Positions 33,401-44,280 of a DNA stretch of 64,000 nucleotides are shown here, piece by piece. Position 1 is the stretch's first letter. The number at the start of each line of letters is the position of its first letter. The notes under the pieces are model-generated. The model saw nothing but the letters and a program-made list of their open reading frames with translations, was not told where the DNA came from and searched no databases. Source of the DNA: Mauremys mutica (taxonomy: Eukaryota; Chordata; Testudines; Geoemydidae); NCBI RefSeq assembly GCF_020497125.1, contig NC_059075.1, positions 107,795,222 through 107,859,221 on the forward strand. The letters are read 5' to 3'. Made by a program: the position numbers and the translations under genes.

Positions 33401-34684
33401 TTCTCCACTCATTGCCCAGGCTGAAAGGAGGGACTGCGTCACGGGTGGCAGGGAACAACAGGCAGCTGTCTCTGCATCTGCCCTGAGCTGCTTATCTGCA
33501 GAGCAGCAAGAGCTTCTCCATTTACGGCAGTGTTTGCTTTGCCCAACTGTGGAAGTGTGATAGGGGCTGTGATGAGACACACGTTCCCCTCCAGCCCCTT
33601 ACGTCAGAGCTGTGTGCGTGTGCACTTGACTCTGCACAGACAGAACCTGGTCTGCGTGCCATGTAAGATGGGGGCTCTAAGAATCATCTTATTCTTGCTG
33701 CCTGACCATGGGTTTCCTTAAAGTCAGTGAAGCAACATGTATCATAAAAACAAATGCCAACTTGTCTTGTGTGCATGTAGGCCCCCTCCTTAGCCAGGAC
33801 CTTGCTGTCTAGCGATTCTTGTATGTGCCCTAGCGTGGAACTGCATCAGCCTGACAGAAGAGCAATCCGAAAGAAAGAAAATTCCACCTCTGAAACATCA
33901 GGCCAGCCTAGAAACGCATCTGTGAATGTCACCCCGAACCAGATCTAATCAGTCTTTTCTCTGCTTCTAGGGGGGTTGGCTTCCAGGGAGTTGCACCAGT
34001 GTAATGGAGAGAAGAGCCTGGCCCCAGGAGGTTCTGCTGTGCCTTGTCTGTTGCACAATACACAATGCCCTTTTCTCAGAGAGAGTACACAGCTGGCACT
34101 CATCGACAAACCCCTGCATTCCTTCCCCCATCTCTCTCTTTGCACATGCACACACACATACAAACATACTTAGCCTGTCCCTTCTTGTGTCTTCATCAGA
34201 GATAGGAAACCTCGCTTCTTGCATCCTAATCCCTTCATTTCCTTTGAAAAACCAAGAGGAATGATTGGATTTCACTTGGTAATTTGCAAAAAAACAAGCG
34301 CCAGGCACGGATGCTGATATTGTTGATGGTGCTGCAATTACACCACGTTCCTGTCAGGAACGCCCAGCTCATCACCCCTGCGAGGTTATTTTTCAGCCAA
34401 TTTCAGGAATAAATGGCTCCCATTCTCTCCCTAATGGAAGACCACTTGAAAGGATGATTTAGTAGGCAGAGAAGGAGGCAACTTAGTGGATGTCCTAATG
34501 ACAGGTTATCAGGCACAACAATCCCTCTCACATTACTAAGCACTGGCGAAAAAACTCCCCAAAGAAGTGCTAATCCTCCAACATCTCAAAGGGACCAGCA
34601 TGATCTGGGGTAACAACCCTTTCGGAGCATGCACTGGACAGGTGTAAAGATAATTTGGGAAGAGGTGAGCCTAGAATTTGTGCT
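30446..34684. other. no gene recognised
   Basis: About 4.2 kb. Contains a TG microsatellite (31198-31218) and a direct repeat of GACAGCAAACTGGCCTTG at about 31527-31560. Open frames are 60-113 codons without domains. Confidence 0.45.
31198..31218. repeat. TG microsatellite
   Basis: About ten uninterrupted TG units. Confidence 0.9.
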
Positions 34685-34830
34685 GATTATTATTGTTTGT
34701 ATTGAAGTAGCACTTTGGAGACACAGTCCTGGACTTGATCCCTACTGTGCTAGGTGCTGTACAAACACAGAACAAAAAGACAGACTTTTTCCCAAAGAGC
34801 TTCCAATCTAAACTCTTCTGCCTCAAGAAC
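34685..34830 (-). mobile_element. SINE 3' tail, minus strand
   Basis: TTTGTATTGAAGTAGCACTT, then GTGCTAGGTGCTGTACAAAC and CCAAAGAGCTTCCAATCTAA, is the inverse of the SINE tail seen on + at 58562 (TTTGTACAGCACCTAGCAC). The head is missing. The DIRS element begins 88 bp to the right. Confidence 0.6.
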
Positions 34831-34917
34831 ATTCTTATTAACATGTATTTTGCAGTGGGGCCTACCAGCTGCAACCAGATTGGCCGGCATTGTGCTAAGA
34901 AATGTGCAAACACATAA

Positions 34918-35130
34918 AAGACGGTTACTCACCATAGTAACTGTTGTTCTTCGAGATGTGTTGCTCCTATCCATTCCAGTTAGGTGCGCGCGCCGTGCGT
35001 GCACGGCTCTTCGGAACATTTTTACCTTAGCAACTCCGGCGGGCCGGCTGGGCGCCCCCTGGAGTGGCGCCGCTATGGCGCTGGATATATACCCCAGCCG
35101 GCCCGTCCGCTCCTCAGTTCCTTCTTGCCG
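34918..35130 (-). repeat. DIRS inverted terminal repeat, 3' side
   Basis: Pairs with 39892-40074 over GCGCGCGCCGTGCGTGCACG through the TATA-like GGATATATACC (about 35083) to CCTCAGTTCCTTCTTGCC. Its outer edge (AAGACGGTTACTCACC) is not in the other terminal repeat but is complementary to the internal region at 35162. Confidence 0.9.
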
Positions 35131-35161
35131 GCTACTCCGACAGTGGGGAAGGAGGGCGGGT

Positions 35162-35264
35162 CTGGAATGGATAGGAGCAACACATCTCGAAGAACAACAG
35201 TTACTACGGTGAATAACCGTCTTTTCTTCTTCGAGTGATTGCTCCTATGCATTCCAGTTAGGTG
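35162..35264 (-). repeat. DIRS internal complementary region (ICR)
   Basis: The left half (CTGGAATGGATAGGAGCAAC to ATAACCGTCTT) is complementary to the left element edge at 34918-34980. The right half (TTCTTCTTCGAGTGATTGC to CAGTTAGGTG) is complementary to the right edge at about 40035-40074. The two halves meet at about 35224. In the DIRS model this region bridges the two ends to form the circular intermediate. Confidence 0.9.
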
Positions 35265-35279
35265 ATTCCCAAGCCTTAC

Positions 35280-36122
35280 CTAGGCGGTGGGGTCGGAGTG
35301 AGACGTGGCAGAGTGTAAGACTGCTGAGCCGAAGGCTGCATCGTCTCTGGATTGCTGCACCAACGCGTAGTGGGAAGCGAAGGTGTGTACAGAAGACCAG
35401 GTGGCCGCTCTACAGATGTCCTGGATGGGAACATGGGCCAGGAAGGCGGCCGACGAGGCTTGCGCTCTCGTCGAGTGAGCGGTGAGGCGGCATGGTGGCA
35501 CGCGAGCAAGCTCGTAGCATGTCCGGATACATGCCGTCACCCAGGTGGAAATCCGCTGAGGGGAGACCGGCTCGCCTTTCATGCGATCAGCAACCCCTGC
35601 AAACAGCTGGGGCGAACGCCGGAAGGGTTTCGTCCGCTCGATATAAAAAGCGAGGGCCCTGCGGACGTCCAGGGTGTGAAGCTGTTGCTCACGAGGTGAG
35701 GCGTGCGGCTTCGGGAAGAAGACCGGAAGGAAGATTTCCTGGTTGAGGTGGAAGGCCGACACCACCTTAGGGAGGAAGGCCGGGTGTGGTCGAAGCTGCA
35801 CCTTGTCTCCGTGGAAGACGGTGTATGGTGGACCAACCGTTAGGGCACGGAGCTCGGAAACTCGTCTTGCCGACGTAATCGCGACGAGGAAGGCCGTTTT
35901 CCAGGAGAGATAGAGTAGGGAGCACGTGGCCAGGGGCTTGAAGGGCGCTCCCATAAGCTTGGCCAGAACGAGGTTTAAATCCCAGGCCGGGGTAGGACGC
36001 CGTATCGGCGGGTACAAGCGGTCCAGGCCCTTAAGGAAGCGGGAAACCATCTGGTTGGAGAAGATGGACCGACCTCCCATGGATGGACGAAAGGCGGACA
36101 CGGCTGCCAGGTGCACCTTCAA
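35280..36122 (-). CDS. DIRS tyrosine recombinase
   Basis: A 280-codon open frame, the catalytic part of a lambda-type tyrosine recombinase. The family residues are visible: the first arginine in RRVSELRAL, the HxxR box in HSTRAQASSAAF, and the tyrosine in the C-terminal VHTFASHYAL. In DIRS elements it inserts the circular cDNA without making target duplications. The same frame continues upstream beyond a TAG at 36237-36239 (after STRSTYLAK), so the N-terminal core-binding part is probably separated by a single premature stop. It lies downstream of RT-RNase H in a different frame, and its 3' end approaches the internal complementary region within 20 bp. Confidence 0.88.
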   Translation of the reverse strand: MKVHLAAVSAFRPSMGGRSIFSNQMVSRFLKGLDRLYPPIRRPTPAWDLNLVLAKLMGAPFKPLATCSLLYLSWKTAFLVAITSARRVSELRALTVGPPYTVFHGDKVQLRPHPAFLPKVVSAFHLNQEIFLPVFFPKPHASPREQQLHTLDVRRALAFYIERTKPFRRSPQLFAGVADRMKGEPVSPQRISTWVTACIRTCYELARVPPCRLTAHSTRAQASSAAFLAHVPIQDICRAATWSSVHTFASHYALVQQSRDDAAFGSAVLHSATSHSDPTA

Positions 36123-36328
36123 GGAGGAGACCGCAAGTCCTTGTTCCTTAAGGTACCAGAGGTAGTCCAGGATTGTAGGGATAGGGACTAGGAAGGGGTT
36201 AAGGCCGCGCTGATTGCACCAGAGCGCGAAACACTTCTATTTCGCGAGGTAGGTGGAGCGAGTGGAAGGCTTTCTGCTTTCAAGCAGGACTTGCTGCACC
36301 GCCGCCGAACAGTCCCGCTCCGCGTGGC

Positions 36329-38032
36329 TCAACCACGCAGGTACCAAGCTGTAAGATGGAGGGACTGTAGGTCCGGGTGGCGGAGTCTGCCGAAGTCCTG
36401 CGTGATGAGATCCGGCCATAACGGAAGGGGAATGGGATCCCGAACGGAGAGCTCGAGCAGCAGGGTGTACCAGTGCTGCCTCGGCCAGGCCGGAGCGACG
36501 AGTATTAGGCGGGCCCTGTCCGTCCGAAGCTTGAGTAGCATCCGGTGTATGAGCGGGAACGGAGGGAAGGTGTAGAGGAGGTGATCCGTCCAGGAGCAGA
36601 GGAATGTGTCCGACAGGGAGCCTGGAGAGCGACCCTGGTACGAACAAAACTGGTGGCACTTCCTGTTCTCCTTGGAGGCAAACAGGTCTATCTGGGGAAA
36701 CCCCCACCTTCGGAAAATCATGTGCACCACATCTGGACGAAGAGACCACTCGTGGGAGAGGAACTACCTGCTGAGATGGTCGGCCAGCGTGCTCTGCACT
36801 CCTGGAAGAAAGGACGCTTCCAGTCGAATCGAGTGGGTTACGCAGAAATCCCACAGAAGCAGCGCTTCCGTGCAGAGCAGGAAGGAGCGGGCTCCGCCCT
36901 GCTTGTTCACATAGAACATCGCCGTCGTGTTGTCCGTGAACACCGCCACGCAGCGGCCCTGCAGATGGGCGCGGAAGGTGTGACACGCCAAGCGGATCGC
37001 TCGCAGCTCCCGGACGTTGATGTGGAGGGAGAGCTCTTGGGGCGACCAGAGGCCCTGGGTGTGGAGGTCGCCCAGGTGAGCCCCCCATCCCAACGCCGAG
37101 GCATCCGTGGTCAGGGTGACGGATGGGCGAGGAGGGCGGAACGGGACTCCTGCACACACGACCTCTGGGTCCAGCCACCAGCTGAGCGAATCGAGGGTTG
37201 GTTTCGTGACTGTGACTACCATGTCTATGGGGTCGCGGTGCGGGTGGTACACCGACGCTAGCCAAGATTGAAATGGGCGAAGGCGCAGCCTCGCGTACGT
37301 GGTCACGAATGTGCAGGACGCCATGTGGCCCAGGAGGCGTAGGCAGGACCGAACCGTTGTTGTGGGAAAGGTGTGCAGGTCCCGGATGATGGAGACCATC
37401 GTCTGGTGCCGAGGTCGAGGGAGGCAGGCCCTGGCCAAACTGGAGTCGAGGACCGCTCCGATGAACTCCACTCGTTGTGATGGAGTTAAAGTGGACTTCT
37501 CGGCATTGATGAAAAGGCCCAGGAAGCGAAACAGGGATAGTATCTCGGCCATTTGATCTGCTACCAGCTGTCGGGATGGCCCGCGAACCAGCCAGTCGTC
37601 GAGATACGGGTAGACGTGTATGCGACGACGGCGGAGGGCTGCGGCAACCACTGCCATGCACTTGGTAAAGACCCTCAGCGCGGTGGACAGGCCAAAGGGT
37701 AGCACCGCAAACTGGTAGTGCGCGCTGTTGACCACGAAGCGCAGGTAGCGTTGATGAGGAGGGTAAATTGCGATATGGAAATACGCGTCCTTCATGTCGA
37801 GGGCGGCAAACCAGTCTCCCGGATCCAGGGAGGGAATGATGGTCCCCAGGGTTACCATGCGAAATTTGAGCTTGAGCAGGTACCTGTTGAGCTCCCGGAG
37901 GTCTAGTATAGGTCGGAGACCTCCTTTCACCTTGGGGATGAGAAAATATCGGGAATAGAATCCCCTGCCCCGCATGTCGTGCGGCACCTCCTCTATGGCA
38001 CCCAAGCTCAACAGAGCCTCGATCTTTTTCAA
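36329..38032 (-). pseudogene. DIRS reverse transcriptase-RNase H (one internal stop)
   Basis: From the ATG at 38032 the frame encodes RT: GGLRPILDLRELN, ALDMKDAYFHIAI (first catalytic aspartate), FAVLPFGLSTA and PYLDDWLV (YxDD-type box). RNase H motifs VTLTTDASALGWGAHL and VFTDNTTAMFYVN follow, up to a TAG at 36764-36766. The same frame then continues (WGFPQIDLFASKENRKC...) to 36329, a region corresponding to the extra C-terminal domain of DIRS pol, sometimes called methyltransferase-like. The true start may lie upstream, because the frame before 38032 already aligns with RT. The enzyme copies element RNA to cDNA. Apart from this one stop the gene looks intact. Confidence 0.85.
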
Positions 38033-38252
38033 GAGGAATTGCTCGTGAGAGGGGTCCCTGAAGAGGGACGGGGAAGGTGGCTGGGAGGGAGGGGGCGAAA
38101 CAAACTGAAGGCGGTAACCATACTGGATAGTACGAAGTACCCAGTTGTCCGTTGTTATTTGGGACCACGCCGGGAGGAAGTGGGAAAGGCGGTTGCAAAA
38201 TAATGGGGAAGGATCCGGGAAAGAGTCTGATGGGCCGTCCTCGGGCGTCCCA

Positions 38253-39698
38253 TCAAAACGCCTGCTTGGGCCCTTGCGGGGCCTTGGAAGGCGCCTGGGC
38301 CTGGTTGCGCCTGTTGCCCGATGGTCTACGGCGGTTCAGGCTGCCTCGCCGACTATTATACGGCCGCGACCTGGCCTGAGTAAAGGGCCGGTAGGGCTGC
38401 TGTCGGAATGACCTCCGCTGGGTAGCCGGTGTGTGCATACCCAAGGTGCGAATGGCGATTCGACCATCTTTGAGGGTCTGAATCCTGGAATCTGTTTTCT
38501 CCGAAAAGAGACCCTGAGTGTCGAAGGGGAGGTCCTGCAGGGTGTACTGCACCTCAGGCGGCAAGGTGGAGGACTGCAGCCAGGAGATGCGCTTCATGGT
38601 CACTCCTGAGGCCAGGGTTCTGGCTCCTGAGTCCGCCGAGTCCAGAGCGGCCTGGATGGAGGAACGGGAGGCTTTCCTGCCCTCCTCGAGGAGGGCCGAG
38701 AACTCCTGACGTGAGGCTGTTGGGATTAGCTCCGAGAATTTTGACAGGGACACCAAGATGTCAAAGGTGTAGCGGGCGAGGAGAGCCATCTGGTTGGCAA
38801 TCCGGAGCTGGAGACCCCCTGCCGAATAGACCTTCCGGCCCAACAGATCCATGCGCCTAGCGTCTTTAGACTTTGGCGCCGGGGCTGGCTGCCCATGTCT
38901 CTCTTGGTCATTGACGGACTGCACCACGAGGGAGTCCGGAGTGGGGTGGGTGTATAAGTACTTGTAGCCGGTGGGAGGAACCGAGTACTTTCGTTCGACT
39001 CCACATGCGGTGGGAGGGACGGACGCCGGTGACTGCCAGATGGTAGTGGCATTCTTTTGGATAGTACGGATGAATGGGAGGGCCACCCGCAGCGGGGCCT
39101 CAGCTCCAATCACATTGGTCACCGGGTCGTCATCCTCCGGGACCTCCGTCTCGGGCGTGGACGGGAGATGTAGCTCGACCGCGGTTGGCACCGGGGAGCA
39201 GGGAGGTACCGGACTCAACGGCTCTTGGGGTGCCGGAGTCGACGGAACCGTGCACGGCTTGTGCACCACCACAGCCGGTGCCGGAGGTGCCGGTGGTGGC
39301 TGGGCAAGCGGTCCCGGAGCATGAGGCTTAGAGGCCGTCTGCGCCGTCTTCCGTTTCCTCGCTGGAGAGAGGGAACGGTGCCGGGATGCCGGTGCCGGCT
39401 GCGGAGCTCAAGCAGTCTCGGTACCGGAGCGGCTCGGAGCCGCTGGTGCGCTGCGCACCGAGGACGACTTCGGTGCCGCTGGGGTCGGCGCGGGAGGGCG
39501 AAGTGCCGACTCCATAAGGAGCTGCTTTAGGCGAGAGTCCCGCTCCTTCCTAGTTCGTGGCTTAAACGCCGTGCAGATCGGGCACTTGTCTGGCCGATGG
39601 GACTCCCCGAGGCAGCGCAGGCAGGAGTCGTGCGGGTCCCTGACCGGCATGTGCCGCTGGCAAGCCGAACAGGGCTTAAACCCCGGTGCCTTGGGCAT
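38253..39698 (-). pseudogene. DIRS gag-like protein (one internal stop)
   Basis: The frame starts at 39698 with a Cys/His-rich N-terminus (FKPCSACQRHM, then SCLRCLGESHRPDKCPIC), probably a zinc-binding segment. A basic stretch (KPRTRKERDSRLKQLL) follows. A TGA at 39408-39410 interrupts it, and the same frame then runs through a proline-rich region to 38253. The C-terminal part ends with an Arg/Gln-rich tail (RRSFRQQPYRPFTQARSRPY) suited to nucleic-acid binding. Identity as gag rests on its position at the 5' end of a DIRS element and these features. It would package element RNA. Confidence 0.7.
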
Positions 39699-39891
39699 GA
39701 GCCCGCACCGGTTGTGGAAGAAGAGGGGTAAACCCCCCTAATTCCCTTACTACACTATATCTAACTAAACTATTTAACTAACTTAACTACCTTAACTAAC
39801 TTAACCAACTATATACATGTAGCAAACGGAGAAACGCTAGGGCTGTGGAGGTAAAGGAGCACTCCACTGTTCCAATTGGCCGTCACGGGCG

Positions 39892-40074
39892 GTAAGAAGG
39901 AACTGAGGAGCGGACGGGCCGGCTGGGGTATATATCCAGCGCCATAGCGGCGCCACTCCAGGGGGCGCCCAGCCGGCCCGCCGGAGTTGCTAGGGTAAAA
40001 ATGTTCCGAAGAGCCGTGCACGCACGGCGCGCGCACCTAACTGGAATGCATAGGAGCAATCACTCGAAGAAGAA
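39892..40074 (-). repeat. DIRS inverted terminal repeat, 5' side (promoter side)
   Basis: Inverse of 34918-35130. It contains a TATA-like GGGGTATATATCC at about 39925-39937 and GC-rich flanks. Transcription of the minus-strand genes would start in this repeat. The outer edge ends GGAGCAATCACTCGAAGAAG at about 40073. Confidence 0.88.
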
Positions 40075-40654
40075 TAAAGGACAATACTTGCCCGCAAAAG
40101 CTGACATCTGCTGGCAATAATTTTAATTAAGTTAAACTATGAAGTTATAAAGAAAGTGAAAAATGAAAAAAACAAAAAGTAAACCCATGTATTCCAAAAT
40201 ATGACAGAGCTTAAAATCTTAAGATATAGGCAAAGCAGCTGGCTAATGTAACAACCAAATCTTAGTCCCAAACTTGACACTGGGCCCATCACTAGATCTT
40301 TATGGTTCATAAAAGTCTGGCTAACTGTTGGGTGCTTATTTGAACCAAATCAGCAAGGTCTGAGATTTCCCAAAAGTGACTGTTGATTTTAGATGTCTAA
40401 CTTCAGACCCTCAAATGGGCCTGATTTTCAGAAAGAATTAAGCACTCACCTTCTGAGAAGCCGGTTCCTACAGTGTGTCTAACATTGAGCATCCAGAAAT
40501 TCAGGCACCCAAAAATCACTGGTAGGGCTGTCCAGAAAACAAGATTAATGTTTGCTGAAAAATGTTAAGGTTTAGACATTTATTTTCTTTGTGCTTTGGA
40601 AGAAAAACTAGACCTTTCAAAAATTTATTGAAAAAAAAAAGAAAGAGAGATACC
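40075..40654. other. no gene recognised
   Basis: A/T-rich anonymous DNA. GGGCCTGATTTTCAGAAAG at about 40426 belongs to the dispersed fold-back phrase also seen at 22490 and 45510. Confidence 0.45.
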
Positions 40655-40810
40655 AGAATAACCTATTCCCACTGGGAAGGGTGTTCACTTGGGATGTGGA
40701 AGACACAGGTTCAAATCCCTGCTCTGACTGATTCAGAGCAGAAATTTTCACCTGGGTCTCCTACATCACAGGCAAGTGCCTTAATCACATAGCTATTCTG
40801 GAGTAGGCCT
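40655..40810. repeat. fold-back tRNA-like repeat
   Basis: Contains a B-box-like GGTTCAAATCC (40708-40718). CAGGTTCAAATCCCTGCTCT pairs with the downstream inverse CAGAGCAGAAATTTTCACCTG, so the two halves form a large hairpin. It looks like a tRNA-derived repeat in inverted-dimer form. It is diverged, and no functional tRNA fold can be drawn. Confidence 0.5.
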
Positions 40811-43809
40811 CTCTCTGCCTGACCAGAAATTCCATCCTGGACCTGAGCAAATCTTTTCAATGAAGCAGCATTTTTTAAATGAAAAACCACTTCACTGAAA
40901 ATTTCCTGACCAGTTTTAATCACTAGTCACTTAAGGTGGAGGTAGTTATGTGAGAAATTGACAATGTGAGACTTTTCTTCTGTTTCCTCTATCTCTGGAT
41001 AGATTGCCTAGGACTGGAATCCAGAGCCAATTTACCAGTCTAAAGTAGAATCTCCCCTCAACACCTTCTCCTGGGAGACCTGGAACTGGCTGGTCTCCGA
41101 GGGAGGGCAAACATTAGCCAATCAGACCTGCCTTGCTCAGAGTGGGGGAGGAAGTGAAGGGCATCTGCTGTCCCTCCCCCAGAGTGCTTTAGCCTATTTT
41201 TATTTCCCCCAGCAATTCTTGCTTGCATGTCTCAAGTTGAATCAACTTGCCCCTTTACTTGGAGGATCATAGGGAGATTGACAGTGCCACTTCCAACTCT
41301 CAGCCCGGGAAGGACAGAACTGCCTTGTTATGTCTAGCAAACGATCAGCTCTTTTATGTTTATTGTAAAGATAGTGGTTTAGGATGGTAAAAAGCAAAGC
41401 CACTGATAGCATTTAAGCTCTAGAAAAGTTTCATGGGGGAAAAAAGAGCGGGAGTGGTTAGACAGGGGAGGGTCCCCACCAAAGGAGTCGTGGTCATTAG
41501 AAGCTGCTCCTGCCTACTGGAGGGAATAGAGGACCCCAGAGGCTGTTCTTTAGCTGCTCCGCCCTTTTCCCCTAATCTCACTCAGACAGTCATAATTTTG
41601 AGGTGTTTGGTGTCAGGGCGATGGTGACATTTGCCAGGTTTTTAGAGCAATGTAAAAGAACATATTAAAGCTTTGGTTAGTCTATGTATCTCCCTAATCC
41701 TGATCCACTTCTGTCTCTCTAGGATTAAAAACCATCCTGAGCTTTCTTTCTCTTCAGGGAGGTCCTATGCTTCATCCCCATGACACAAAATCTGTTTTTA
41801 TTATCGAGCAGACTGCCCCAGACTGAATGGGCCAGGTCCTCAGCTGTTAGAAATCACTCTGCTCTGGTGAAAACAATGGAGCTATGTCAGTTTACACCAG
41901 AGAGATGCATGTCTCATTACAGCTTCACCGAGCATCAGGGGAAGATTCTGCAAGAAAATATACAGGGTCTCAGGGGAAGGATCCCTAGTTTTTGCTTTGG
42001 GAGCCCATGCTATCCCCCTCATACCAGATGAGTAATTTGGGAAGTCAGGGTTTGGGCAGGGGGCCTGAAATCAGCTGCATCTGCAACAGCAAAAGACAGC
42101 ATAGGAAAGTGTTAAACTAAGCTTCCGCCATTCTATTATCGAAAAGAAAAGAATAAAAAAGGAGATAATCCTTGTTTAAATATCACAAGCGGCAGCTGAG
42201 TCAGTGGGAGCCTTAGACTGGAAATGTCAGGGAGGAATTTAGATTTTCGGAGCAGTTGCTAGCCTGCAATTATCATAAGTCACTTATGACGACCCCTTGA
42301 CCTTCCTGCACATCCATAGCAGTGGGAAGAGGAAATGGAGACAAAACACATGGCCCTAGCAGTGGCAGATAAGGCAAATTGAACAGGATCCCAGTTTAGG
42401 GACAAGACAATTCCCTTCAGGCTATGGCAAGGTTGGTGCGTGGGTGTATGTGCGTGTGAGATGGACAGAGAAAAAGATTGGGGTGGGGGGGGAGAGCACA
42501 AAGAAGGCAGGAGAATAGGGGAAGAAAAGAGAGAGACATGGAGCCAGGGAAGGAGACAAAGGAAGAAAGTGGGAAAGAGATGGCAGATGAGGGAGATCAT
42601 GTGCTAACTTCTGGTAAAGGAGGGATGGATTAGCGGAGGATGCTTTCAGCATCTGATTGCTTTTAGAGCTATTTTAAAGGTGGGGGTTGAGGGAAAGGAA
42701 GAAAGTTCCAACAAAGCCAATTTTTCTTCTGCATTGTCTCCTTCTCTGGTACTCCTAATGTCCTTCTCTGACAACTCAGCCACCCTTGGATTGCAACTTA
42801 GCATCGTACTGTATTAAGTAGGCGGGAGCATCTCTACCAACTCCTCTTGCTGGAGGTTGGGGTGTCAAAAATCTCAGGCCTACCCATCCCTATTGAACAT
42901 ACCCTTGGAGGGCTGGGCTTGATTGTCACCAAATCAAACTTCCAAGGCCAGCTCTCAGCAAGATGAGAAGACATTGCTAGGCACTGTGAGGAAGGTATTT
43001 AGTTACTACCTGGGCTCTTTTCACTCCTGGGCATAGCCAGCTGGTACACAGCTGAATGAGTCATTTAAGGTCTTCTTGTGTTAAGACCTCTGAGACGGCT
43101 CCTGCTTGGTGGTTTTGTAGCAATGGGACACACATACTGGATCGTCAAACTACATTACCTAGTCACTTTGAAATAGCCCCAAAGTGCAGTCACCCCAAAA
43201 ACTTCCTATAAGGCACCATGGAGAATTTAGGAAGCTAATAACTGAAAACAAAGTTCCGCTTCAATGGCCACCCAAAATCATCCTTTGTTTTATTTTTATT
43301 TGTCTGCATTTTTGGTAATATTGCTTGGGGAGAGTCTCTCTTATTAAAGAGGTACCTTTCTTTTGGCGGTGAGCGATAAGGGTCCCAATCTTGATCTTGC
43401 TTCCACTTGTTTTACACAGGGGAATCTCTATTACCTTCAGTGGAGTTACTCCTATTTTGCATCAGTGTGGATGAGACCAGAATTGGACCCCATTTTTGCC
43501 TAAGGCTCCCAGGTAGGTTTTGGGGACAGCTGAAATTGAAAGGGGAGGGAGGAACATGAAATCATAGTGAGTTCTGGAGAATGTTTTGTACAAACGCACC
43601 TTTGTACTTCTAAAAGACCCTGATGGCTGAGCCATCAAACATACCACCAGGCAGGAAGCATTTCAAAATATAGGTTGTAGGTGTAGCTCTGCATTCGGTA
43701 GCTGCATTACATGTGGCGATATTCCTAGTTCTACAGCTTCCTCGGACCTGCTGGTATATCCATTCTGTTTCTACACTGACTCATTACTAGATTGGACAAA
43801 GTACTGGAG
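40811..43809. other. no gene recognised
   Basis: About 3 kb. A fold-back phrase lies at 41836-41905 and another at 43394-43484 (palindrome family). A purine-rich stretch lies at 42460-42600, where the minus-strand open frames of 76-106 codons are low-complexity artefacts. Confidence 0.45.
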
Positions 43810-44110
43810 AGTCATAGATTTTGAGGCCAGAAAGAGCCATTAGATCATCTAGTCTGACCCCCTGTATGAGACACAGCATAGAATTTTGTCCAGTTACTCC
43901 CATATTGAGCCCAGTAACTTATGTTATATCTCCCAGAAAGGCATTCAATCTTGATTTGAAGACTTCAAGAAATAGGGATCTCACCACTTGCCTTGGTGGC
44001 TTGTTCCAAAGGTTAATCAACCTCACTATTAAACATTTGTGTCTTATTTCTAATCTGAATTTGTCTGGCTTTAACTACCAGCTATTGGTTCTTCTTAATG
44101 CCTGTCTCTG
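43810..44110 (-). mobile_element. CR1 3' end, minus strand
   Basis: GTCATAGATTTTGAGGCCAG, then TTAGATCATCTAGTCTGACC, then GCATTCAATCTTGATTTGAAG and TTGTGTCTTATTTCTAATCTG is the inverse of the CR1 3' region. It aligns with 18690-19010. It is 5'-truncated at about 44110. Confidence 0.8.
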
Positions 44111-44159
44111 TTCATGTAGGGAACACTCCTGTAACAGCAAAGGTTATAGAACATATAAC

Positions 44160-44280
44160 CTAATAAGAGTCAGATTCACCATTGTGTTACTCCAGTCTTA
44201 CATTGATATAAGTCTACTGAAATCAGCCATGATACACCAGTATAAAACTGCAGTAATGCAATGGTGAACCAAGCCCAAGT
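44160..44280. repeat. fold-back repeat
   Basis: The left phrase AGTCAGATTCACCATTGTG and the right phrase CAATGGTGAACCAAGC are inverted around an inner TTACATTGATATAAGT/TACACCAGTATAAAACT region. The hairpin is imperfect, about 115 bp. Confidence 0.5.

Larger units (their letters stand above)
34918..40074 (-). mobile_element. DIRS-type tyrosine-recombinase retrotransposon, nearly complete
   Basis: About 5.16 kb, transcribed from right to left. Inverted terminal repeats lie at 34918-35130 and 39892-40074. Between the left repeat and the coding region is an internal complementary region (35162-35264) matching the outer edges of both termini, the hallmark of DIRS elements that integrate through a circular intermediate. 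In order the minus strand has gag (39698-38253), RT-RNase H (38032-36329) and tyrosine recombinase (36122-35280). No target duplication is seen, as expected when a tyrosine recombinase rather than a DDE integrase inserts the element. Only three premature stops were noted, so it is relatively young. Confidence 0.92.

Noticed and set aside
36545..37261. 238-codon plus-strand frame
   Set aside because: Antisense to the DIRS RT-RNase H region, whose catalytic motifs are on the minus strand.
42422..42652. 76- and 106-codon minus-strand frames rich in Ser/Pro/Leu
   Set aside because: Derived from an AG-rich purine stretch; no domain and poor complexity.
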